A DNA stretch of 62,916 bases from Candidatus Endonucleibacter bathymodioli (GTDB lineage: Bacteria > Pseudomonadota > Gammaproteobacteria > Pseudomonadales > Endozoicomonadaceae), in assembly GCA_030674915.1 (NCBI GenBank), contig JASXSV010000019.1, positions 1-62,916 on the forward strand, written 5' to 3'. The notes under the pieces were generated by a model, which saw only the letters and a program-made list of their open reading frames with translations, was not told the origin of the DNA and did no database searches. The position numbers and the translations under genes are program-made. Numbering within the stretch: position 1 is the stretch's first letter; every line of letters starts with the position of its first letter. Positions 56,109 to 62,916 of the stretch are shown piece after piece.

Positions 56109-57040
56109 TTGCTGCAGCCTGACATCGCTATAAAAGGCGTTCGCATCGGTTGGCAGTAACTCCTAAGAGGACGCTATGTTTCCACCCATTGCGACGGTTC
56201 TCTTTCCTGACCATAAGCTAATGGTTTATACCCAATGGAAAGCAGTAAACAGCCTCCCAGTTCATCAACGCAGATTTTCTTTGTCTAATATGAAAGCTGC
56301 ATAAGCATGGTGTAATTCTCCCGCCTGATTAAGGTCATGTCATTATGGGCTGTTGTCACTAGGATATGCGTATGCTCCGTATTGGCATCAACTCCGATAT
56401 AGTCCTCATTCCAAATGTCATTGATTGCCTTTTTTTGTCTGGGGCATATAAGGGTATCGCTGCTTCGCCTTGTTTTTACACCAATGTTCCTTGAGGGTAA
56501 GGTATAAAGAGTATTCCATCCCTTCATCGGTCAGGTTGTACCATTGTTGAAGGTAATGGGGTCAGAGCATGGTTGATAAGGACTAAGGTGGTTTGCCGTG
56601 CCTCTTTTTGGATAGTAAGGCTCAATAATATGGTGAGTCTGCGTATGAGACAAGTTTCTCTATTTTTGCTAGGAATCGTTCATTGTGTGTCTTTCAACGT
56701 TTTTGCACGAATTAATTGTCTGCAAAGCTTAGGTGTTGGTTATGTCGAAATCAAAAGCTTTAGGTAGTGCTAGAATTATCTCATGGCTGGGACTTAACCG
56801 CACCGTCATGAGTGCCTTGATTTTCTCAGTATTCATTTGCATCACCTAATTCCCACTCTAAAAACGGTGTCAGAAATCTACGGTTACATAGTTAGATTTA
56901 CAGGCTCGATTTTATTTGTATTATCCATTATATATACTTTTAACACACTATAGTAAGGAAAGTTTTATCACATAAACTGTATTCGTGAGGGTTTTCACCT
57001 GTATTAGTGAACATATGTATTTTCATGCTATACTCAGCAC
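56109..57040. other. Intergenic with IS5-type fragment and dispersed repeat
   Basis: About 56285-56527, minus strand: NEDYIGVDANTEHTHILVTT resembles the GMKxHIGVDxxxGxTHSLxTT stretch of IS5-type transposases, with flanking decay. About 56645-56810 matches the repeat at 22357-22510. Nothing else was recognised; no clear terminator for nagE was found. Confidence 0.45.
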
Positions 57041-57044
57041 TCTA

Positions 57045-58502
57045 TCACATATCTGGTACACAAGATTCTGTTGCTACTTTATGAAATTTACATATATGTC
57101 TTTGTAATGATCTTTTGGTAGTAAATCTATTATTACACGTACTGCATGCATAATGACGTTCTTTTGCATGAGTATCAATATGTCTTTGTAGTGTCTGTTT
57201 CGTCTTAAATGTACTCGTACATAGATGGCACATAAAATTCTTTTCTTGTTTATGCGTGATTAGATGTTGTTGTAGTTCAGACTCATACATGTGTTGTTTA
57301 CTACATAGATGGCATATATGAGTATATTCCAGGTCGTGCATACGGTGATTATGTTCCCTGAGAAAATATGGAGAAGTACATGCATAATTACACTTTTTGC
57401 ATTTAAAAGCATGATTATCTATATGTGAGAGTTCATGTATTGTTAGTGACTGTTTATAACGAAATCTCTTACTGCATTTATCGCATGAAAAATGCCTGTC
57501 TTTTGTATGAGTATCCATATGCCTGGTTAACTCATATTTAGTAGCAAGTGCTTTACTGCACTTACTGCAATTAAAATCACTTTTCCTGGTATGAGTAAAC
57601 ATATGTTTTTTTATGTTAGCTAAGCCATTTTTACCACACACTTTGCAGTCATATAGTTTCCTTATCCTTTTCTTCGTACTCTTCTGTGGTTTTAGACTAA
57701 GTGCGCTATGTGTATTTTCACTTAGAGATTCTGCGTTTTCGTGTGAATATTTGTTCAAAGGGCATAGGTTTGCAATTTCTTCATTGCCTATTTCTTTTTT
57801 AGCCAACTCAGTATTAATATAATTAATTTCAGGGCATATACTGTTTTTAGTGTCACTTGTAACATCGTATTTATTTGGATATGACTTTTTCTTGCTCTGC
57901 TTGGTTTCTTGATGGTTATACCTGATTTCACATATTGGTGTCACCCCATCAAACGTAAATGTAGCTATAGCTGCGTATTTCAATATATTTTTTTCAAATG
58001 ATGCGTCTACATAAATATCAGATGTCTCAGCTTCTAATAATGGGTACAATACTTTATCTATTTTTTCTAATAAATCGAAGCCTTCCTTACTAAAAATAAA
58101 TGCATCATCAAGGTTAATGAATTCTTGCTTTACCTCTTCTTTTTCCAACATTCGTATTATGGATAAAGCTATATAACTTTCAATATTTGTGTTTGTGTCT
58201 GGGGATAACTCTGAGTATTGGTCATCATTCATTAAAAAACTTGGGTCAATTATTAGCAATACCTCACGATCTCCTATGTTTGCTGGTACTAATCCTTGAT
58301 CAAGCTTCTTAAAAATCCATCTATCTTGTTCAGTAAAAAGGTTCGTGCTCTCGGAAAGAACATCATGCTCTATTTGTTGTTCTGGCCCAGATTTAATGCA
58401 GAACGAAATTAAAAAGAATAAAGAAAAAAAACAAAACTTGATAAATGCAATCAGCTTTGTCCTATATGAATATAACATATTAAATAATTTCTTTTTAAGC
58501 AT
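57045..58502 (-). CDS. Secreted C2H2 zinc-finger protein, paralog 1
   Basis: 485 residues from ATG 58502 (MLKKKLFNMLYSYRTK), chosen by alignment with the 60257 paralog; the frame opens ten codons upstream. A hydrophobic signal-like segment (KFCFFSLFFLISFCIK) is followed by a ~230-residue N-terminal domain (FTEQDRWIFKKLDQGLVPAN, IYVDASFEKNILKYAAIATF) of unknown type. STKKRIRKLYD is a basic NLS-like stretch just before seven C2H2 fingers: the first is short (CKVCGKNGLANIKKHMFTH), the others CxxC-x12-HxxxH (for example CDKCSKRFRYKQSLTIHELSH). Links are not the TGEKP type. It ends in ESCVPDM. Such tandem fingers bind DNA in animals; acting in host nuclei is inference. Bacterial proteins with seven classical fingers are rare. 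Confidence 0.8.
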   Translation of the reverse strand: MLKKKLFNMLYSYRTKLIAFIKFCFFSLFFLISFCIKSGPEQQIEHDVLSESTNLFTEQDRWIFKKLDQGLVPANIGDREVLLIIDPSFLMNDDQYSELSPDTNTNIESYIALSIIRMLEKEEVKQEFINLDDAFIFSKEGFDLLEKIDKVLYPLLEAETSDIYVDASFEKNILKYAAIATFTFDGVTPICEIRYNHQETKQSKKKSYPNKYDVTSDTKNSICPEINYINTELAKKEIGNEEIANLCPLNKYSHENAESLSENTHSALSLKPQKSTKKRIRKLYDCKVCGKNGLANIKKHMFTHTRKSDFNCSKCSKALATKYELTRHMDTHTKDRHFSCDKCSKRFRYKQSLTIHELSHIDNHAFKCKKCNYACTSPYFLREHNHRMHDLEYTHICHLCSKQHMYESELQQHLITHKQEKNFMCHLCTSTFKTKQTLQRHIDTHAKERHYACSTCNNRFTTKRSLQRHICKFHKVATESCVPDM

Positions 58503-58544
58503 TATTGATGTTTGCCTCTTAGTTGCTGTCACTTGAAAAGTTAT

Positions 58545-58950
58545 ATTTGTATTCTGTAAAACAACAATAGTATATTCAATGTATTTTCTAGTATGTTGTG
58601 TGTGTATAATAAATGGCAGAACTTCTGCCTTCTTGTATCGCTACCTTCATTAGGCCACTGTTGCACATGATTGAAAGGCGGTATTTGTCGAATCCATATG
58701 CGACACTTGACGTAATGATAGTCATAAATATTCTCTATGGCATAACAAACGACTTTACCTAACTCTAGCAGTGCTGTATGCTCGCATCAAATCAATAAAT
58801 ATTGGGAATGCTATCTTAGATTACTATACCTGCTTTGTGCTCACTTAACACCTTTAATCTCGTAAATAGACATCCTGAATAGCATATAAAAGCACATTAC
58901 ATCACAATGCATCTTTTATACTTTACTCTTTTTAGATTGTTTTTTCGAAT
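58545..58950. other. Intergenic, nothing recognised
   Basis: About 400 bp upstream of the zinc-finger gene (to its right on the minus strand). The first ~50 bp (AAGTTATATTTGTATTCTGTAAAACAA) are also found upstream of paralog 2 at about 61767 and may hold the shared promoter. The rest contains no supported gene. Confidence 0.4.
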
Positions 58951-58952
58951 AA

Positions 58953-59592
58953 TTAGTTGTAATTGATCGCCTGTTTCACGCCTACTGACAATGACATGGT
59001 ATCAGTATCTGCCATAAGTTTAAAAATTCTGGCTTTCTTATAATCAGTGATTACTATGATGTGGCGACCATCTGCGCTAAAGGAGGTCTTATAGACTCTG
59101 ATGCTGTGATCATTGCATGCAAGCACCACATGGCAGCCATCGGCGCTGAAGTTGGCCGTGATGGGCCAAGTGTTGTTTAATACTTTTGTTCCTATCCATT
59201 CTCCTGCAGCTCTCTGGCTAAAGATTTTGGTGCAACCAGGATGATAAACGTCGTCTATCAGGGCTACTGCCAATTGGTTCTGAACAGTGGTGACCAATGT
59301 AGATAGTGGTTTTCTCTACTCATTTGCCACTATCATTCTTACTTCAGATTTTCACAACACCAGTACCTGAGCCACTTAATCCTGTCACTATATGTTGGTC
59401 ATATGAGTATCCATCATTTTTCATGGTATCATCTAGCTGTCGCTTGCTCGAAAAATGATATATCCAAACTCTTAGTTCCCTTTCACAGATTGCCACTGCG
59501 ATCTTTTTGAAGTTGGTCTGTTGCTCAGTGGGAAGGCGTGAAAACCAAATCCTAGCTATATACTTATTATCTGATACAATTACATATACCAA
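58953..59592 (-). pseudogene. WD40-like propeller gene remnant
   Basis: Two minus-strand frames in different phases: 59344-59592 (IARIWFSRLPTEQQ, ICERELRVWIYHFSSKRQ) and 58953-59297 (AAGEWIGTKVLNNTWPIT, NFSADGCHVVLACNDHSIRV, SFSADGRHIIVITD). The FSADGxH strands and the GEWI element match the propeller genes at 5205 and 7618. Only about three units remain, with no start and no CaaX tail. Its 5' part may have been replaced by the zinc-finger remnant that abuts it. Confidence 0.65.
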
Positions 59593-59600
59593 AAACTATA

Positions 59601-60256
59601 TCACATATCTGGTAAGCAAGAGTCTGTTTCTGCTTTATGAATAGTAAGTATATGTCTTTTTAATGAGCAATTGGCAGTAAATGTATTATGACATATATTG
59701 CATCCATAAAGACGTTTTTTTGTATGAGCATTCATATGTGTTTGTGCCTTATGTTTAGTAGTAAATGTCTTATTACACGCATTGCACCCAATTTGCACCC
59801 AAAAGGACTTTCTCCTGTATGGACCATCAGATGAGTTTGTAGTGCCTTCTTACTTTTGAATTCCTTATTAGTAGCTTCCTTATGTGCTCTTAAATAATAT
59901 GCTGACCTAAACTTTTCATCACACTTGTTGCAACTAAATGTATCATTTATATACGCCATCTCATGGTTTTTTAGTGACTTTTCATGATGAAATCCCTTAC
60001 TACATTTATAGTATATGAAAAACCCTACAATTGCATGTATTTTAATATGTACATTCAAATCATAATCACTATAATATTATTTATGACACATACTGCACGT
60101 AAAAGAACTGTCCTTGGTATGACTAAACATATGTCTATTTATGTTAGTGTATCCCACTTTGCCACACACTTTGCAGTCATGTTTTTCTGTTTTTGTTTTT
60201 CTCTTCGTCCTAATTATACTACGTGTGTTTTTACTTGTAGATACTACGTGTTCAGG
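59601..60256 (-). pseudogene. C2H2 zinc-finger gene remnant, in tandem with paralog 2
   Basis: Directly downstream of the 60257 gene. After that gene's stop, the same frame continues as PEHVVSTSKNTRSIIR, then HDCKVCGKVGYTNINRHMFSH (first finger), then a second stop after SFTCSMCHK, then fingers with changed ligands (CNKCDEKFRSAYYLRAH), and after a frameshift near 59760 two further fingers (CNACNKTFTTKHKAQTH, CNICHNTFTANCSLKRH) ending in DSCLPDM. About six or seven finger units are recognisable. It corresponds to the linker plus finger half of another paralog; the N-terminal half is missing. Confidence 0.75.
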
Positions 60257-61732
60257 TTAATGTTTGTTCAAGGTATATAGTTCTGCAGTTTCTTTATGAG
60301 CATTAAGTATATGTCTTTGTAATGATCTTTTGGCAGTAAATTCAGTATTACACAGACTGCATGCATAAGAATGTTCTTTTGTATGAGTATTCATATGTAT
60401 TAGTAAAATCTGTTTCGATTTAAATGTATTATTACACATATAGCACCTAAAATTCCTTTCTTTTGTATGCGCCACTAGATGTTGTTCTAGTGTACTCTTA
60501 TACCTGTATTCTTTACTACATACCTGGCATATGTGAGTATGTTTCGTGCCATGAATATCATGAATATTATAATTATGTCTCCTGATAAAATATCGAGAAG
60601 TACATACATAATCACACTTTTTGCATTTAAAATGATGATTATATGTATGCGACAGTTCATGTTTTGTTAGTGCATATTTATAATGAAATCTCTTACTGCA
60701 TTTGTCGCATGAAAAATCCCCGTCCTTTGTATGAGAATTAATATGCCTCATTAAATAATATTTACTGGGGAAGGCTTTGTCGCATGCACTGCAATTAAAA
60801 TCACTTGTCTTGGTATGACTAAACATATGTAGTTTCATGTTAGATAAGCCCTTTTTACCACACACTTTGCAGTCATATTGTCTCTTCTTCTTCTTCTTCT
60901 TCGTCGTCTGTGGTTTTAGACTAAGTGCGTTATGTGTATTTTTACTTAGAGATTCTGCGTTTTTATGTGAATATTTGTTCAAAGTACATGGGTTTGCAAT
61001 TTCTTCACTGTCTATTTCTTTTGTATCCAACTCAGTAGTAATATAATTAATTTCAGAGCATATACTGTTTTGCTTATCACTTGTAATATCGTATTTATTT
61101 GTATATGAGTTTTTCTTGCTCTGATTGGTTTCATGATGGTTATACCTGATTTCACATATTGGTGTCACCGCATCAAACGTAAATGTAGCTACAGCTGCGT
61201 ATTTTGATATATTTTTTTCAAATGACCCGTCTACATAAATATCAGATGCCTCAACTTCTAATAATGGGCATAAGAGTTCATCTATTTTTTGTAATAAATC
61301 GAAGCCTTCCTTACTAAAAACAAATAAATCATCAGGGTTAATAAATTCTTGTTTCACCTCTTTCTTTTCTAACATTCTGATTATGGATAAAGCTATATAA
61401 CTTTCAATATTTGTATTTGTATTTGTGTCTGGGAATAACTCTGAGCATTGGTCGTCATTTATTAAAAAACCTGGGTCAATTATTAGCAATACCGCACGAT
61501 CTCCTATGTTTACTGGTACTAATCCTTGATCAAGCTTCTTGAAAATCCATCTGTCTTGTTCAGTGAGAAGGTTCATGATCTCGAAAAAAACAGCACTGTC
61601 TATTTGTTGTTCTGGTCCAGCTTTAATGCAGAATGAAATTAACAAGCATAAATAAAAAAAACAAAACCTAGTAAGTGCAATTTTCTTTGTCCTATATGAA
61701 TATAATGTATTAACTGAAAAAGTTTTCAACAT
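60257..61732 (-). CDS. Secreted C2H2 zinc-finger protein, paralog 2
   Basis: 491 residues. Signal-like RFCFFYLCLLISFCIKAGP, then the same N-terminal domain as paralog 1 (FTEQDRWIFKKLDQGLVPVN...EKNISKYAAVATF). A lysine run TKKKKKKRQYD, encoded by a CTT repeat on the plus strand, resembles a monopartite nuclear-localisation signal and directly precedes seven C2H2 fingers (CKVCGKKGLSNMKLHMFSH to CSLCNTEFTAKRSLQRHILNAH). The tail differs from its relatives: instead of xSCVPDM it ends AELYTLNKH, which matches CTLNKYSHKN of the linker before the fingers. So its end seems fused to the linker of the next array member by recombination. The function as a nuclear effector is inferred. Confidence 0.8.
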   Translation of the reverse strand: MLKTFSVNTLYSYRTKKIALTRFCFFYLCLLISFCIKAGPEQQIDSAVFFEIMNLLTEQDRWIFKKLDQGLVPVNIGDRAVLLIIDPGFLINDDQCSELFPDTNTNTNIESYIALSIIRMLEKKEVKQEFINPDDLFVFSKEGFDLLQKIDELLCPLLEVEASDIYVDGSFEKNISKYAAVATFTFDAVTPICEIRYNHHETNQSKKNSYTNKYDITSDKQNSICSEINYITTELDTKEIDSEEIANPCTLNKYSHKNAESLSKNTHNALSLKPQTTKKKKKKRQYDCKVCGKKGLSNMKLHMFSHTKTSDFNCSACDKAFPSKYYLMRHINSHTKDGDFSCDKCSKRFHYKYALTKHELSHTYNHHFKCKKCDYVCTSRYFIRRHNYNIHDIHGTKHTHICQVCSKEYRYKSTLEQHLVAHTKERNFRCYMCNNTFKSKQILLIHMNTHTKEHSYACSLCNTEFTAKRSLQRHILNAHKETAELYTLNKH

Positions 61733-61804
61733 CTTCGGTTTTCACCTCTATAATTGTAGTAATTTAAAAGTTATATTTGTATTCTATAAAACAATAAATT
61801 CTAT

Positions 61805-62620
61805 ATTTCCACAATAACTGACACACTTTGAATTTATGTGAGAGTCATCTGATCATAAACGGTAGTTCTCACGCAACGAACCAAGTGACCACATGGGGAA
61901 CTATAACAAGAAGCTAACTCTTGCTGGACTATACCACATTTAATCCCTCAGCACATTGGTACTTTCGGCGCGTAGGGCTGATGATTATATGTACCACTCG
62001 AATAAAACGGTTTCCCTAGAGTTTAAAAAACGTTGTCACCTAGGCTTAGACGCAGAGGAAACTTATCGCAACAACAGGCAGTGTCATAGCGACCAAGTTT
62101 CATAAAAGGTAAAGTCCCAACTGAACTTAGGCTTTACACCGGAGTACATTGCAGAGCACATGAAACTTGAATCTTTAATGGGCCGATTGGTTGCCAGCCC
62201 ACCTATCGCCTGATCACAAAAAACTAATGTCGCTGCTCCCATGCAAGTAGAACGTTATCGGTAGCGTCAGAGTGCTGAGGCTGGATGGAGCCTGCTTAAT
62301 TCCTGACCGTATGGATATTGATGAGCATCATGACTATATGGATCTGAAAGAAGAGGTCGACTACTGGGAAGGCGATACCGTTCACGACCAAGATGGACGT
62401 CTTGTGACGCTGACCGAGCTGGTCTAGAAACTTTTTTTGTCAGTCAGAGTTAAACACAAGACCACAAAAGTGGTGAGTCATGCCGTCAAAAATATACTAC
62501 GACCACACAAGAGTATCTGTAATACCGTTACGTTTGATAACGGTGGTGAGAGTGCAGGCCACACAAGTATCGCTCAATCATTATGTTGTAAGATATACTT
62601 TGCTAAGACATATCATTCTA
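61805..62620 (+). pseudogene. Degenerate IS30-type element
   Basis: Left end ACAATAACTGACACACTTTG, then GAACCAAGTGACCACATGGG. From about 61892 the plus strand has the decayed N-terminal NYNKKLTLAG. From about 62310 MDIDEHHDYMDLKEEVDYWE, GDTVHDQDGRLVTLTEL, a stop, then HKTTKVVSHAVKNILRPHKS and TVTFDNGGESAGHTSIAQSL, which is the DDE core with the FDNG Asp. The YFA..Y motif (KIYFAKTYHS) breaks off where the zinc-finger 3' end starts at 62621. A fossil of the same lineage as 21785. Confidence 0.75.
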
Positions 62621-62916
62621 TCACGCATCTGGTACACAAGGGTCTGTTGCCATTTTATGAATATTACTCATATGTCTTTTTAATGAAGAAATGGCAGTAA
62701 AATTATTATTGCACACATTGCATAAAAAATAACCCTCTTGTGTATGCTTTCTCATATGTCTTTGTGCATTTTGTTTCGTAATAAATGTTTTATAACACAC
62801 ATTGCAATTAAAAGGTCTATCCCCTGTATGAATCATCATATGTGATTTGAGTGAACTCAAAGTATTGCATTCCTTACTACACACATCGCATATAGGACGC
62901 GGTTTCTTTTCATGAG
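62621..62916 (-). CDS. C2H2 zinc-finger protein, 3' end (runs off the window)
   Basis: The minus-strand frame enters at the window edge (HEKKPRPICDVCSKECNTL) and shows three complete C2H2 fingers: CDVCSKECNTLSSLKSHMMIH, CNVCYKTFITKQNAQRHMRKH and CNVCNNNFTAISSLKRHMSNIH. The first two are joined by TGDRPF, close to the classical TGEKP linker. It ends KMATDPCVPDA, like the xSCVPDM end of paralog 1. The 5' part lies outside the window, so completeness cannot be judged. It belongs to the same zinc-finger family. Confidence 0.8.
   Translation of the reverse strand, partial: HEKKPRPICDVCSKECNTLSSLKSHMMIHTGDRPFNCNVCYKTFITKQNAQRHMRKHTQEGYFLCNVCNNNFTAISSLKRHMSNIHKMATDPCVPDA

Noticed and set aside
56573..56767. 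64-codon plus-strand open frame
   Set aside because: Mostly made of a dispersed repeat shared with 22357-22510; no coding conservation between the two copies.
57045..58532. CaaX box at the end of the zinc-finger proteins (SCVPDM)
   Set aside because: The Cys is five residues from the end, not four, and the same is true of SCLPDM and PCVPDA, so it does not fit the CaaX rule.

Overview
The window reads as the chromosome of a gammaproteobacterial animal symbiont or parasite of the Endozoicomonadaceae type. Ordinary gammaproteobacterial housekeeping genes (rlmA, sbcB, trpS, mrdA-rodA, rlmH, rsfS, proA, a GlcNAc-type PTS) lie among AT-rich islands of duplicated genes built from animal-type domains: BIR, CARD-like, RING, C2H2 zinc fingers, WD40-like propellers and a DRHGxN kinase-like fold. 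The many inhibitor-of-apoptosis-like genes, together with zinc-finger proteins, make me think of 'Candidatus Endonucleobacter', the intranuclear parasite of deep-sea mussels known for host-derived IAPs. That identification is inference from gene content; there is no rRNA in the window.

Layout. 1-1.1 kb: decayed IS481 and IS3 remnants. 1.5-2.7 kb: DUF5062-like gene and rlmA. 3.1-4.9 kb: a broken gene cut by a frameshifted IS5-family element. 5.2-9.9 kb: two propeller paralogs with C-terminal CVIL. 10-11.4 kb: nested IS30 and IS5 remnants. 11.5-16.9 kb: sbcB, carbonic anhydrase, trpS, a C39-like peptidase and a GNAT. 17.5-21.6 kb: three tandem kinase-like paralogs. 22.9-26.3 kb: two BIR-CARD-like paralogs. 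26.5-28.8 kb: a full-length IS5-family element and an IS30 element with a frameshifted transposase. 28.9-37.7 kb: four BIR-like genes, three with a C-terminal RING and a CaaX-like tail and one with a CARD-like tail. 37.9-41.1 kb: a small membrane protein, IS remnants and a Cys-rich membrane protein with C-terminal repeats. 42.2-50.1 kb: rodA, mrdA, rlmH, rsfS, proA and a REC-PAS-histidine kinase, all on the minus strand. 50.2-56.1 kb: IS remnants and the PTS pair. 57-62.9 kb: C2H2 zinc-finger paralogs and pseudogenes, a WD40 remnant and an IS30 remnant.

How it fits together. The accessory genes look like one effector repertoire. Most start with a hydrophobic, signal-peptide-like segment and carry domains that make sense only inside a eukaryotic cell: apoptosis or ubiquitin modules, prenylation boxes, and nuclear-type zinc fingers beside lysine-rich NLS-like stretches. 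The repertoire has grown by tandem duplication, domain swapping and decay. Intergenic DNA is full of IS debris, a roughly 110-130 bp MITE-like repeat with inverted ends, and many expanded short tandem repeats. I saw no rRNA, tRNA or CRISPR array.
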